The notes under the pieces: generated by a model
Databases searched by the model: none
What the model was told of the DNA's origin: nothing
The model's input: only the letters and a program-made list of their open reading frames with translations
NCBI RefSeq assembly: GCF_008831285.2
Contig: NC_045146.1
Span: 19,089,149-19,153,148, forward strand
Reading direction: 5' to 3'
Source: Nymphaea colorata
Lineage: Eukaryota; Streptophyta; Magnoliopsida; Nymphaeales; Nymphaeaceae
DNA length: 64,000 bases
Part shown: piece by piece, positions 1 through 12,120 of the stretch
How positions within the stretch are numbered: position 1 is the first letter of the stretch
How the letters are laid out: every line of letters starts with the position of its first letter
Translations under genes and position numbers: made by a program

Positions 1-600
1 TTTTTTTAAGAATAACCTGGGTTCGCCATGTTAATCATGTTTTCAAGTCGGGTTTTCTCATAACTCATTGATGAGACAACCTGATCTGATGGTGAATGCT
101 CCAAAACGCTGTTTTGGAGTGTCATCCAAACACTACCTGAATTTTTCGCCTTCGATTTTACTTTACACCTATGGAGATTAGATTTGGAGATAGCAATTAC
201 AGGAGTTGAATTTTCAGTTGCAGCAAAGGAAGTTTTCACATTTGTCAGCTTTAAATTTTGTTGTTACAACAATATAACCAACATGGCCTTCCTTGAATGT
301 GGTCTAACTCCTGCTATCTTCATGAGGGCAGCTTCTTATATAGATATATTTGCTTAACAGTCCCCTCAAGCTCAATCGTTTTCAAAGGGTGTGGTAAGCA
401 TGATTGAGACAACAGTTTGGTCTTCATGTCAGCAAGTTGATCGACAGACACAACATGTTGCACCTCAAGATAATGTTTGACAATGTGGTCTAGCATAAAT
501 TGTTGATCTGTTTAGTTTGTTGACGTTAAACAGAACTGGCAGAAATATATGCAGCTCCAATATTGTCAGGATGAATGTGAATGGATGTCAATCGAATATG
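1..600 (-). mobile_element. Decayed Ty1/copia retrotransposon 3' end (RNase H remnant plus LTR start)
   Basis: Read on the minus strand, bases about 600 to 350 give broken but recognisable copia RNase H text. DNIGAAYISA (550-567 and onward) is followed by a stretch ending VVSVDQLADMKTK and then IELEGTVK, which resembles the usual end of the copia polyprotein. Stops and frameshifts interrupt it, so it is not functional. The polyprotein end is followed by a purine-rich stretch and then, at 283-259, a TGTT...AACA segment that looks like the start of a 3' LTR running off the left edge. The family is recognised from motifs; the LTR boundary is inferred. The element is old and incomplete. Confidence 0.6.
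99..135. repeat. Short hairpin beside a MITE-type end motif
   Basis: Positions 99-119 form a perfect 9-bp stem with a 3-base loop (CTCCAAAAC, GCT, GTTTTGGAG). It is followed directly by TGTCATCCAAACAC, which also occurs at the right end of the MITE-like element near 50130. This is probably a fragment of the same small DNA element inside the older copia remnant. Confidence 0.4.
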
Positions 601-973
601 AAGCACTTGAAGGAATTAGGCGCGTTTGATTGATGGGGTAAAATATGAGGAGCAGGTGAAAACTGTACGACAGTAAGAAATTTCAACCGGTTTGAAGTGA
701 GTGCATCAAACGTTGAAAATTTTAACATGAAAAAGCTGTACGAATGGGTGAAGTTTAACGCTCAAAAAAATCCGACCTGTGGAGCTCGGATTTTTTCACG
801 CGGATTTTTTTGAGAGCCGTTACCCCTCTCGTTTTTCCCTCTTTTCCCTGCGTCAACGCCCTTCTTCCCCTCTCCTCTCTCGCTGCCTCACCTCTCTTGC
901 TTCTCATTCCTCTCCTCTCTCACTGTATCACCTCTCTCGCTTTATTCGTGCCTTCTTTCACTCTCTCTTTCTT

Positions 974-1171
974 CCCCAATGCATCCATTGGAGATCCCCT
1001 CTGTTGTTGCTTGTTTCCCCTCTCGTTGAAGCCTATCTTCCCCTCTTTGCTGGTTTCCCCTCCCGTTGAAGCTCATCTTCCCCTCTTTGCTTGTTTCCCC
1101 TCCCGTGGACGGCCTCTGCCCTCTATTGCTGCTTTCCCCTCCTGTGGACACCATCTTTCCCTCTGATTGTG
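974..1171 (+). repeat. Degenerate 40-bp minisatellite, about five units
   Basis: Units start near 974, 1014, 1054, 1094 and 1133 with periods of 40, 40, 40 and 39 bp. Each has the form TTTCCCCTC, a variable GTTGAAG or GTGGA core, then TCTTCCCCTCTTTGC-like text. Units 2 and 3 are closest to each other and the outer ones more diverged. The period is not a multiple of three, so the open frames over this stretch are a product of low-complexity CT-rich sequence rather than a repeat protein. Confidence 0.8.
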
Positions 1172-1179
1172 TACGTTTT

Positions 1180-1610
1180 GCCCATTTGAAAGAGAAGTGC
1201 AACATTCGGTATCTCTCTCGCCTGTGAATTTCTGCCTCTGCCAGTCTACGTTTCTGTGAATCTTTGCCTCGTGAGTTTCTCGATATCTCTCTTGCTTCTC
1301 CTCCTTCGTGTTTTTCTTCCATTTCCTGCTTGTTTTTTTGCTTCGCCTGTTTGGCTTTCGCCATCGTGGATGCCTATTAACTGTGTCATTGCCTGTTCAC
1401 CCTCTCTCTCTCTTTTCTTCCTCTTTTTGATTTGGGCATTTGATTTGCTCTTTTTGGTTGCTGACTTGGTGATTTGCATTTTGGAGTTCCGATTTGGGGG
1501 TTTTGATTTCTCTTTCCTTTTCCTAACATAGGTTCTGGAATGTATATGTTTTGCAGGTCGTTTAGGTGAAGTACTGAAATCATCCGATTTTGGTAAGTGT
1601 TTTTTAACCC
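1180..1610 (+). other. Pyrimidine-rich stretch with possible non-coding exon
   Basis: This CT-rich interval looks like a plant 5' leader. Near its end an acceptor-like TTTTGCAG (ending 1557) and a donor-like GTAAGT (from about 1593) flank some 35 bases. No coding sequence follows within the next kilobases. It could be a leftover 5' part of a lost gene or a captured fragment in a DNA transposon. The role is unproven. Confidence 0.25.
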
Positions 1611-2158
1611 TTGCTTTATATTATAACAACCTGACCCACTCCTGAGCTCGAGCCCCTGGTTCGGCAGATCCCAACCTGCCCCCTAGCAGTTTCGGCTCTA
1701 GCCTCAAAAAGGTTAGGAACCAGGACAATCTTCTCATTAAAGCCTCCCTTTATAAGTTGTTACATATATGGTTTCCACTTATCATGTTCTTAATGATTTT
1801 CCTTCTCTCCTCACCTCCCCTCTCACATAATGTCAGCATTAGAAGATGTTAACTATGGCCTTTGCAGCTGAGCTCTTTCACCAAGTTCACGTTCATGTGC
1901 ATTATGCTTTACATGAAAGTTCGCAAAGAATCTGTATCTTTTGTTCATTAAGTAATCGTGGTTTTAACTTCTGATGTTTCGCTGTTAGCATTTTCAACCT
2001 TATCAACAAAAAGTCACCAACCTATCTTCCATTTTAGACAAAAGGTTGCAGAAATAAAAACTACCAAATCGACAACTATAACCCACACTCTTCATAGAGG
2101 CATAAAATCATGCCGACACAGTAAACGTGTGATCAGGTTGGATGAATATCAGTTCTTC

Positions 2159-2163
<5 letters not shown>

Positions 2164-2234
<71 letters not shown>
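2164..2234. repeat. (AT)n microsatellite
   Basis: An uninterrupted AT dinucleotide run of about 35 units. Open frames through it read only alternating Tyr and Ile and are not genes. Confidence 0.97.
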
Positions 2235-2236
<2 letters not shown>

Positions 2237-3207
2237 CACATGAATGATCAGAATGCGATCACCATGCTTCCTCTTGTTATACATTCTTGGTCTTTCATCA
2301 ATATATGACATTCATTAGCCATATCTAGGTGCTATTGCAGGTGTTCTAAGGCATGGGAAGAGCAAGAACTAGGGTTCTTGGCTGACAAATGACAATAGGA
2401 AGCAACTAATCTGAAAAGCTTGAGGCCGCTTCATGACGAGTGGTATACCTGTCAACTAGAGCATTACACATCCACCATTTGCAGTATAGAAGAGTAGAGC
2501 TCATGGAAATCAAAATGATGACCAGACTTCCAGTGGGCTTGTCAATCTGACCAGCTATGCTAAGTTTGTGATAGGAGAGATGAAGATGACAGGTCAAGAG
2601 AAGGAGATGTTAGTGGAGTAGTTGCTGTAAGCAGGTTAACATGAGAAGATATTTGGGGAAAGAAAAGTTGTAGTAGTAATGATAGGGTTGATGATATTGG
2701 TATAGGAAGCGGGTGAGAAACCATGGAGGTGCATGGAAAAGTGTTTTCATCAAAGAACAACATCATAGCTGATGAATTTTGGGCCTTGAAAATATAGGCA
2801 AATATATGCACATTCAAAGGTCCTCAAGAACTAGTAGTCATGTGGCTGCTAAGATAAAACTTGTCAAGGATTAACCAAATACATCATGGAAGAAACATCA
2901 AATGAGCGTGATCCGATAAAGCAAGACCAATTGCAACTAGATGGTCATGCTTGGATTCAATTTGATTTTGTTGTTGAGTATGAGGACATGTGACATGATG
3001 TTGAATGCCATAAGTCTTCAAATAATGTGAAGGAGCTCTGTGTTCACTGCCTTATATAAATTTGGATAGCTTTGATTGGTCAACCTATTCGTTTTCAAGT
3101 AACAGTTGGAAAAGGTAGGAAACCCTTTAATTTATGTTTGATAATAGGCGACCATGTAAAATGAGAGAAATGCATATTGTCTAGAGCTTTCTTGTGTTTG
3201 TCTACAT
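2235..3207. other. Intergenic, no gene recognised
   Basis: AT-rich unique-looking sequence with short scattered open frames and no recognisable protein, RNA gene or repeat structure. Confidence 0.6.
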
Positions 3208-3430
3208 GCAGGGACGGAGCTAAGATTTTTTCATTGCAGGGACGGAGCTAAGATTTTTTCATTGCAGGGACCTAACTATAGTTTGAAAATTTCAATGGAA
3301 CCCAAAATAGGATTTTTCAAATTTTTTATATTGGTTAAACTAAAATTTATAAAATTTAAGTGTAAAATTTTGATTTTTTTTTTTTAAATCTGAGGAGGGG
3401 CCCCTGCCGACCCTTGCGTCTGTCTATATG
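3208..3430 (+). repeat. Dispersed repeat fragment with a perfect 28-bp tandem duplication
   Basis: Bases 3208-3235 and 3236-3263 are identical 28-bp units starting GCAGGGACGGAGC. The following AT-rich tract and the closing GGGGCCCCTGCCGACCC stretch resemble the degraded GTGGCGGAGC-type dispersed repeats seen again near 7560, 40540 and 41230. Confidence 0.6.
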
Positions 3431-3877
3431 CACCTTGTATAGTAAAAAATTTAATACCCATGGCTGAGAAAAATGTAAATTATTGTTAGAATCACCATTA
3501 TATCCTTGTGGTGACTAGTTTTTAGTAACAGTTTTTTAATTTTTAGTCATCCAGTGACATCCAAGACCAAGAGCTTATGAGAAACGTCATAATGTGATAG
3601 GTATGCGGTTTGCCTGACTGGGACATCTAAACTTTACAATATTAAAGACTTTGATATATATGTTTAATTTCGATGATGCCGAATTCTACAAGTTCAACAA
3701 ATATAGAATAAAATAACCTATGAAAATCCAGAAAATTCTATGAGGATTAAACCATAAATGAATACTCGATCTACAAGCTGATCAGCCATACCGAGTGGCC
3801 GAAACATATATAGGCTGACAACTGCCACTCAATGTTTCTTTATCTTCACATTAACATCTTTAACTATTTGCTCTTTT

Positions 3878-3881
<4 letters not shown>

Positions 3882-3921
<40 letters not shown>
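3882..3921. repeat. (AT)n microsatellite
   Basis: About 20 AT units followed by a short TATGTG-rich tail. Confidence 0.95.
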
Positions 3922-3929
<8 letters not shown>

Positions 3930-4599
3930 ATGTATATGTATATAAGTATCCTTTCAGATATAAAAATATGTGAAAGAGTTTCTACAAAATTTTTCTGTCT
4001 CTGCCACTGATCATACCAAGTCTCGCATTTTCAGCCAACTAATGCACCCCCAACGTCCATGCCTAGCCAAAATAGAGGTATCAACACCTAGGATTAGGCA
4101 CTCGGTGAGCATTCTTCCATATGAGATGTTGAGTGGGAAGTGATGATGATCTAGCATTGCACTTCATTTAATTAACTTATCTTTTACCTTTTGGAGTTTC
4201 ATGACGGTGTGATTCAGCTGACGATGACATGGAATCACGCATCTTAAAATATGATTTTGATGCATGACAGCGCTATCGTATGTGGAATATCTTTATTTCA
4301 ACCTCCTTTTGTGCATTATCAAAGTGTGTTCCATTTGATTATGATGTTTTCAGAAACCTCCAAAGCCATTGTGATTCGCTCCACCATTAAGAATGAGAAT
4401 CGAATCTAAGTAAATGAGCTCAATTATGGCTTTGCTCTTGACTTTAGTCAGGTTCTGTTGACATAACTTAGGTCGTCTTGGGTTCATTAGAGAAGGAGAG
4501 GCATGTAGCAGTGGTCGTCTTGATTATGGGCCTATTATACCAACGAAATTTCTTTACTTTTATGTTCACCTTTGTAGATAGCATCACAAATGGGCTTTG

Positions 4600-4990
4600 G
4601 CGGAGTAAGGATATCAATATATTCGATTTGAATCTGATATCCTACCGAACTGATGCAAAAATAACGGGTATGGAAAAATAAAATATCCGATTCAGATTGG
4701 ATTCGGATATACACAAATATCCGATCGGATTCGGATAGAATTCATTTGTAGACATCTTGTATCTAATGCTATTAAATTTTGAAAATTGGCAAAATTCGGC
4801 TCAAAATTTGGATTTGGATTCCGATTCGGATTGTAAAATTGAATTTTGGATTCGGATTCAGATATGACTTTTTTTTTATTTGAATTTGAATCTGAATTCA
4901 AATCTGAGCATGTGAATAACTGGAAAAGCGGATATGAATAATAATATATCCTATCCAAATCCAATTTGTTGACGTCTCTAGTTATATACC
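4600..4990. repeat. GAATCCGAAT-type dispersed repeat, copy 1
   Basis: Irregular recurrence of GGATTCGGAT and its complement over nearly 400 bp, ending in CCAATTTGTTGACGTCTCTA. The same composition and a very similar end (ATTGACATCCCTA) recur at 11690-12120 and 41690-42010, with poorer copies near 5580-5790, 5990-6050 and 38690-38960. The defined end suggests a transposable unit rather than simple sequence. Confidence 0.55.
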
Positions 4991-5013
4991 GTCTTAAAAA
5001 AAAAAAAAAAACC

Positions 5014-5135
5014 GAAGCTCCTACCCAACTCTTTGTGTCCCTAAAGTACAAGGCTTGCTTTTGATGTCTCGGAGTGCTGCCCCTACCATGCTTTAACTTA
5101 TGTGTCGGTAGTCCTCTTTTGCAGGACAAAAAGTT
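5014..5135 (+). mobile_element. 5'-truncated SINE-like copy
   Basis: This tract aligns by eye with the body of the tRNA-like element at 38293-38490. Shared blocks in order are AGCTCC, CCCTA, GCTTTTG, a GTG-rich block, ATGCTTTAACTT (TGCTTCAACTT in the other copy) and CTCTTTTGCAG. The tRNA-like head is missing here, and an A-run comes before it. Confidence 0.45.
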
Positions 5136-6479
5136 GACACCTCAAGGACTAATTAAAATGAGAACTGGCCACCTACTTGTCGTTGTCCTAATCGTTGTGC
5201 GAACCTCCTTAGAGACAGGATAAACGAATGGTTAGCATGCACCTGGGATCATGTTTATGTGTGTTTTCATGTGCGCATATGTGTGTGTGTGATTCAAGTC
5301 TCGCATTATCTATTAGATTAATGTATGCTGTAGAAAGCTAACCTTTGTACTTGGGTGAAAAGCAAACCCAAACTTCAGCTAGGTTTCAATATGAACTGAA
5401 CAATTTAGTAGTGGAGTCTACAGAAGCTACCTTTGTGCCTTACAAACTTCATGCTCTACTGATGACAAAAAATGAGCTAAGTTCATGCCCAAACATGAAC
5501 TTTACTTTGTTCATTTTGTTTAGCTTCTAGAGAATGAGGATCTCAATGCGTCAAATTCAAATCAGATGCATTCTTCTATCATATCCCATAGATGCAACCT
5601 TTAATCATATGATATCTATCCGATGTTCACATATTCAGATATGAATTCGGATTCGAATGGGAATAAGGAAAAGTCCATACAATATGTGAATCCGGCTTTT
5701 AAATTCGCAATTCAAGTATGATATAAATCCAACTTTTAACTTTGCGCCTGAATTGTAATCTGACTTTAAATTAGCAATCTAATCCAAACCGTATTACATG
5801 TTAAGAACTGACTTACAGAATGTATGCATTATATTGGGTATGAGAAACTTTAACTCTTCCTATTGATGCTTAATTATTAACCGATCAAATATTTGTTTAA
5901 AACCGAATGCGAAAGCAAATACAAAAGGATATTATTTTTTCGCCACCCAATTGCTTGATCTGATGTTAATTTTTTCTCATATCCATTTTTGTAGAACTAC
6001 AATCAGATATCGGATCTAAATCCAATCCATTGACATGAAAAGTTTTAAGCATTTTTAATAAAAAAAAAAAAAAACTTTTTTGAAAGTCATTGTATGTGTG
6101 ATTGAAATGTACCAACAACTTTAAAACTTGTGAAAAATATTTTAAAATTTTCCGTTGATCTCCTGTCATAGCCACTTGTGACATGAAACAAAATTGGTGC
6201 TTCAATGTGACACAACTTACAATTTATATTTATTGAATGAAATGAATACATCATTAATAGCTTAGGCCTTATAGAGTAAAGTAGCCTTCATGCACAAGCA
6301 TTTTTATGGCAAACAATGGTTTCTCTTTCTCTTGTCCTCCAAAAGAAAGCAGAAGATGTTAATGACTACTTCCTTGACTTGGGCCACAAAATGTATGCAT
6401 CATTACACTTCCACTTTAACAACCCTTGCAATCATAAAATACAGTTTCATTCACATATATTTAGGATACCCCAAAGAGG

Positions 6480-6660
6480 CTGAAACTTCTTCCTTTTTTT
6501 CTCTCTCCTCGAGGTCTACGGCTGTTTCGGGACCTGGGTAGAGAGCGGAACGCCCGTCAACTAAGCGTCGTGCATTCTCCATTTGCAGTTCATGGTAGTA
6601 ATGCCCACAGGAATCAAACTGACGACTAGTCTTATGCCACACTGTCAATTAAGCTTTATG
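6480..6660 (-). mobile_element. SINE-like element (minus strand)
   Basis: On the minus strand a tRNA-type box B, GTTTGATTCCTGTGGGCA, follows GACAGTGTGGCATAAGACTA, which could be a degraded box A region. A related minus-strand copy lies at 42030-42200 with GTTTGATTCTCATGGGCA in the same place. Ends and target duplications were not resolved. Confidence 0.45.
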
Positions 6661-7559
6661 TTTGTGATTTTGTTTAAATTTCAATAATACCTTATCAAAA
6701 ACTGAGGAATAAAAAAAAAGGTCAGAGCATCAGTTCTAATACTTATATCTTCCTGCCTCTTTTTTCAATTTTGCAATTTATTTCGAGCGACCCAAGTCAA
6801 AATCTTTTAGGGTGAGATTCCTCGGATAAAAAACTGCTGCCGATATATATCTTTGTAGACACTTTTCTTCAAGGCATGATATTTTTTTTTTATAAAGTAT
6901 ATGTATATATCCTCGGACCCTAAAAAGTAGAATCCTAGAGGCGACAATGTATTGGCCTAAGTTGTGTCTCCACTATGAATGAATATATGAGCATATTTAG
7001 GCCCACCATGATATTGCTCTAATTTTCATCATTTATATTCCTACCAACCAGAAAGAAAAAGTATGACACCAATATAATTTGAACCCTTTGCATCGTTGAG
7101 GGTTTTTGTTAGTAACATTAAGATCGATCAATACTTGACTAAGAAGCAGGACTTAAGACCTTGGAGTTTACTTGAAAAGATTACGAGTAATGAACAATTA
7201 AAGTTAATTAGTTCTAGAAAAGCTTGTTAATCTTGGAGCCAAAATCATTTTTTTGGATGTTCTTTCATCTATTGTATCTCAGATTTTCAATCTCTCTTTC
7301 GCTATTGTTCAATTACTTGAACAGACAATGAGGATTTCCATGAAATATTTATGTGTGATCTTGATCACAAGGTCACAGAGGAGATTGATAATCACACATT
7401 TAATTAAGCACAATTAAGTGGGTGATTTTCTCACTTGCCCAGCCATATGGGTAGTAGCTCTTTTCTGCAATAAAATGAAGAGGATGACCACTCAAATGGA
7501 TGCCCCTATGACCAACTTGCGCTTGTGAATTTATTCCAGCCAGTCCCCTTCTAGTGTCT

Positions 7560-7715
7560 AAGATGCAATAGTCAAAAAACCAAATTTACTACTTACAATT
7601 TTGTAAATTTTCAATTTGGCTCAATAAAAATTTTGAGAAACACTGTTTGGCCCTTGTAGAAGTTTTGAAAATGCCGTTCGACTCCCAAGGAAAAAATTCA
7701 TGGTGCCGCCCCTGA
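7560..7715 (-). repeat. Dispersed repeat fragment, antisense copy
   Basis: AT-rich text with a terminal GGTGCCGCCCCTGACA block that, read on the minus strand, resembles the GGGGCGG-rich ends of the fragments at 3208 and 40540. No coding content. Confidence 0.35.
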
Positions 7716-9539
7716 CATAGTTTTGCATTTTTAATTAATTCCAAAGCAACCCTAATTGAAGATTTCCAGGCAAAATAAACAAGTGAGTGCTTGTAGAGCA
7801 GAAAATAATCACCACAAAGGGCCTAAAGCCTTTGTCTATGTGCTTTTCTAGACGCCTTGAGCCCCTTTTGATTTTATATTTTTTTAAATGATTGCTAGAT
7901 GTCAAAGCTACAAATGTTTCTTTAAGTAATTGTAAAGGCTTGGACTGATAAAATAATGTTTTAATATTGAGAGGCATCTAGCTTTGGTGAAAATTTCCTT
8001 TGGGGGGTGAGAATTTTGTCCATAATTTCAATGAGCCCTTTTTTTCATTATTTTGGTGACTGTGAAATACAGTTTCAAATTGATTAATGTTTATAATTCT
8101 ACTTAGTTTTGGATCCGAAATAGGAAGGAAGATCTAATAAAGAGTCATTACTTGAGCGCTAAGGAATATAGTGCATTGGACAGCAAGGCGGTCCACCTGT
8201 TGTCGCTACGCTATCACCTTCAAGTGCTCTATATATTTTTTTGACTGTAAAAGGTTAAGAAGCATGCTCTGTGAACCTCCTCAGAGGTGATGAGCACAAG
8301 AAGGGCTACAGTCTCTATTCGGCACCATAGAAACATAATTACTCACCCTGATTGGATAAAAGAAAAGGGTTATAACTTTTTTGGTAATCCGAAAAATTGA
8401 ATTACTGATTTTAGAACTTTATGACTTGTGTCACGGTTCTTTCTGAACCTATCAATACTGCTCTGGATTAGAACCGGCTATATCAAGAAATATCTTTTAT
8501 TTTATTCTTGAAATCATTTTTTGGGATTAAATATGTCTATTTTATTTCATAGAATATCACTGGTGCCCAAGAAAGAGTACTGTAACCATTTGGTTCAATT
8601 TCATTTGAGTTGCTGGACAATGGTAATCAGATCCAAAACTCATGAACGATAAATTTGATGGTTCATGTCTTAGTCCGGAAATTTGAGAAAAATAGAGGTC
8701 CGTATATGGACTGTTAAAAAAGTGAAGCCCTTTTTTGAATAAAAAACGAAAAGAAACATTTGAGTTTGCTTAGAAAGAAAATTTTGCATATATTCCGAGC
8801 ACGTGGTCATGTTGATTCTTTCATTTATTCTGTAGGCATGCTCATGCTTATGATCATTAGCTGTATGATTTATATTAGAGTTATTTTGTTTAGCCCCTGC
8901 CATCTAACCCTAATTTTAGAAACGGGCCTAACATTTTCAAATTGTCTGATTCAGGCAAAACTTGTTTTAACCAAGCACCTACTGGTTACGGGTGCAAAGA
9001 GTCGGCTTCTGAGTTTGAGATTTTTCTTCTCTTAATAAAAATTGACTTTTCGAAAAAAGAAAGAAAGTAGTCTTGTAAAAATCAAAAATTTATTAAAATT
9101 TGATCATTTAATCAGTTTTTAGAATGGCCATTTTTAATCTAAGAGACCAAATTATTCTCTCTCTTTTTCATCAAAATTGAGTTTTTCAGACACTAGTCCT
9201 CAAAAAGTTTTTTCCAAAAGCCTCAAACAGAAGTCTTATAACTGTTATTGGTGGCAGCATGTGTGGGCACCATGTGGGCAACTGGTCATATAGGCCTACA
9301 AAAAATGCTTATTTTCATATTAATACTTTAAGGTAATTTTCTTTTTATTTCAGATATTAACACTTTTAAAATTTAAAATATTTATACCTAGTACCGGCTA
9401 GCCAGAATTTTCTAAGTGGAACTCTAGTGGTAGCCACCGACGGGTTTCAGGTGGAATAAAATGACAGATACTAACATAAAAATTAAAAAAAAAAACTTAG
9501 AGAATATTAGCAGAAAGGTGAATTATATAATGGTCGCCT

Positions 9540-9900
9540 TTGCGATTAGATGCCATTGTCACCCTCACCAATGCTTTTCTGGTGATTCCGCCTCATAAGC
9601 AGCACCTGGTTTTGAGGATCAGGTTGCTGAAGGAGCACCTGAAGCGAATCCTCTGTGCTTTTTGAGCAGATATGGAAAGGACGATGACACATGGAAGGAA
9701 GGTGTACTCCTGAAAGGAGGAGGAGGAGGAGGAGGAAGACAGGAGGGCGTATCTGGTCAGGGTCACCTAGAAGGGAATAAATGAGGAGCCATAACGTTGC
9801 TGGAACAAAGCTGTATATGGCTGCAAATATTCTGCAGGTTGTGGCCATGGTTGAGTTTCAGAAGAACCTTTGCCTATGTCACCTCCATTACCACCAACAT
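9540..9900 (-). pseudogene. Gene-like fragment, unidentified
   Basis: This island is less AT-rich than its surroundings. On the minus strand two frames look protein-like in succession. One (about 9890-9775) includes QPWPQPAEYLQPYTALFQQ. The other (about 9690-9545) includes SLQVLLQQPDPQNQVLLM. A CTC/TCC-repeat stretch (about 9715-9740) and a stop lie between them, so one frame cannot be read through. I do not recognise the protein. It is probably a broken or captured gene piece; chance open frames are the alternative. Confidence 0.3.
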
Positions 9901-10705
9901 CTATTTGGATAGCTCTCTCTCTCTCTCTAAAATTTTAATAATCATATCTATCACTCACTTTTTCAATTAAAAGATGAGTCTCACTTCTACGCATTGCGGC
10001 GTTTGATGGCTTCGGATCTTAGATTCGAGGCTGCATAGAAAAGTTTTATTTTGAGAAGCCCTCGGTTTAAGCAAGCTAAGAATCTAAATAGCGTGAATTT
10101 TAAATTCATGCTACATTATAAAACCATGGATTTAAGGTCAGGCCTTGTTGGGGGAGAGGACCGGGTTTGGTATGATGTTAAATTCATATATTTGAGATCC
10201 TAGGATCTGTAAGTAATCACTGTGGATCTCAAAACTGGGATGAAACAAATACAACCACATATAATTGTTCTAAAACTTGTCAATTCTAAATTTTACTCCT
10301 TTCTTTATTAAATGTTTTTTGAGTTAAATATTCAATGATAAAAAAGAATGATCGATTTTATAGGATAGTTTTTATATATAGGAAGACAAATAGATACGAC
10401 TAGATTTTGGTGGGAAGCATTTGAGGTGCCAATTTTAAAGAGATAGGATGATGAAAATTAAGCTGTCAACATAGAAGTTAAGTTTTACTTTTTTAAGAGC
10501 CCAAAATACACTTTGCAAAAAGGAAGGAAGACTTTTCTTCAATGAAGCCCTTTGTCTCATTCCAGGGATATTTCAAGTTCTTGAAAAGGCAACTTCGTTT
10601 CTCTATTTGGAACTTAATCTTTATCATTTTATCATATAAAAATCAACAATGTAGATTATTCTAATCAAATCTGCTATATGAATATTGATAGCTACTTGTT
10701 TTCCC

Positions 10706-10710
<5 letters not shown>

Positions 10711-10778
<68 letters not shown>
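10711..10778. repeat. Compound (TC)n(TA)n microsatellite
   Basis: A TC run (10711-10743) passes directly into a TA run (to 10778). The reverse complement, TA followed by GA, is the arrangement at 41520-41594 and 44721-44776. Confidence 0.95.
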
Positions 10779-10779
<1 letters not shown>

Positions 10780-11021
10780 TCAAAATAATAAATAATAATT
10801 TTCAAATAAAATTCAAAATGATAGGAATGAAATTTGGCAATAATAGATTATACGAAGACATATAATGACAATTCTAGTAGAAAAAAAAAATCATCTTGTT
10901 CATAACACATCCAGGGCAACTAAGACCCTGCGCAGTTTCTTAAGGATCAACCCCATGAATCACTAGAGCCGGGCACGCGCCTGGGGTTGCTCATGGCATT
11001 TCTGAAAAATTGATGGGCATA

Positions 11022-11392
11022 AAAATGTAAAAAAAGTTCACTGCTTTGTAAAAACTCATTTTTACATTAAAAACACATTTTGAAAATTTACTCTTCTCAA
11101 TCAGGCAAAGGATTCAAACCAAATTTGACCAAAAGACTGCAAAACATTAAATTCAAAGTCATTTTTCTCAAAGTCTTGCACATGAACTTTCACGGGGCCC
11201 TCCAAGTAATGTAAAAAATTCGGTACTTTGTAACAACCAATTGTTACATTAAAAAAATACCATTTTGAGAATTCATTCCTGTCAAAATCAGGCAAGGCTT
11301 CACACCAAATTTGACCAGAAGAATGCAAAAACATTAAATTCAATGTCATTTCTTTCAAAAGCCTAGCGGAAGAACTTTCCCGGCGCCTCCAA
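11022..11392. repeat. Diverged tandem duplication of about 185 bp
   Basis: Unit A (about 11022-11208) and unit B (about 11209-11392) share ordered blocks: GCTTTGTAA or ACTTTGTAA, TTACATTAAAAA, CAAATTTGACCA, AAACATTAAATTCAA, GTCATTT and the GC-rich close GGCGCCTCCAA or GGGCCCTCCAA. The units have many point changes and small indels, so the duplication is old. The 85-aa open frame across it on the minus strand simply reads both units. Confidence 0.75.
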
Positions 11393-11689
11393 ACAATAGA
11401 TTGGCCGGTAAATCATATCATTCAATACAGGCGATCTCTCTCTCTCCAAGTTGGAGTCAAAATTGTTGCTAATGAAAAGCTAATTTGTTGGTTCATTGCC
11501 ACCTATATATGTTGTTGTGTCATGTTACATCCAAAGAAATAATGGGAGGAGTGAGACTTTTTGACAAGAAGGGGTGACTTTGTTCAATGTCATTTAAATT
11601 GAGATTTTACACTGCCAGGGGAGTGACAAAGTCAAGCGCACGAGCGCAAAGCTCGTCTCCCCTTGTTGGCATGAGGTCCAACGTAGAGG

Positions 11690-12120
11690 TGCTTTTTACT
11701 CGTGCTGTCAACGGATCAGATTCGAATTGGATAACCCTTCACTGTATTTGCTTTTTCGGATATTCACATTTTGGGATTCGAATATAGACAAAGAAAAGCC
11801 ATTCTGAATCTGAATGTGATTTCACAATCTAAATCCAAATGAAATCCGACTTTTACATTCATATTCAATCCGAATTTTAAGTTGAATATGGTCGAGTTTC
11901 AAAATTATGAGTATATTTTAAATTAAATCTGATCTAAATCTGAATCCGATCAGATATTCATATACAACTGGATCTGAATCCGAATCTGATCAGATGTCAT
12001 TTCTTAAATTTGAATCCAGTATGATTTCTTGTAATCAAAGATTAAATTTTGTTTCACATCGATTTTTTCAAAACGACTTGATCGAATATCCAATCCAAAT
12101 CAAATATATTGACATCCCTA
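11690..12120. repeat. GAATCCGAAT-type dispersed repeat, copy 2
   Basis: Recurrent GAATCTGAAT, AAATCCAAAT and GATCAGAT motifs end in AATATATTGACATCCCTAA. The end matches the closing bases at 4965-4980 and 41995-42010. No coding content. Confidence 0.6.

Noticed and set aside
779-1364. Overlapping open frames of about 95-140 codons
   Set aside because: The region is CT-rich minisatellite DNA whose 40-bp period is not in codon register, and neither strand shows a recognisable protein.
1958-2311. Open frames with long Tyr-Ile repeats on both strands
   Set aside because: They are only the translation of the (AT)n microsatellite at 2164-2234.
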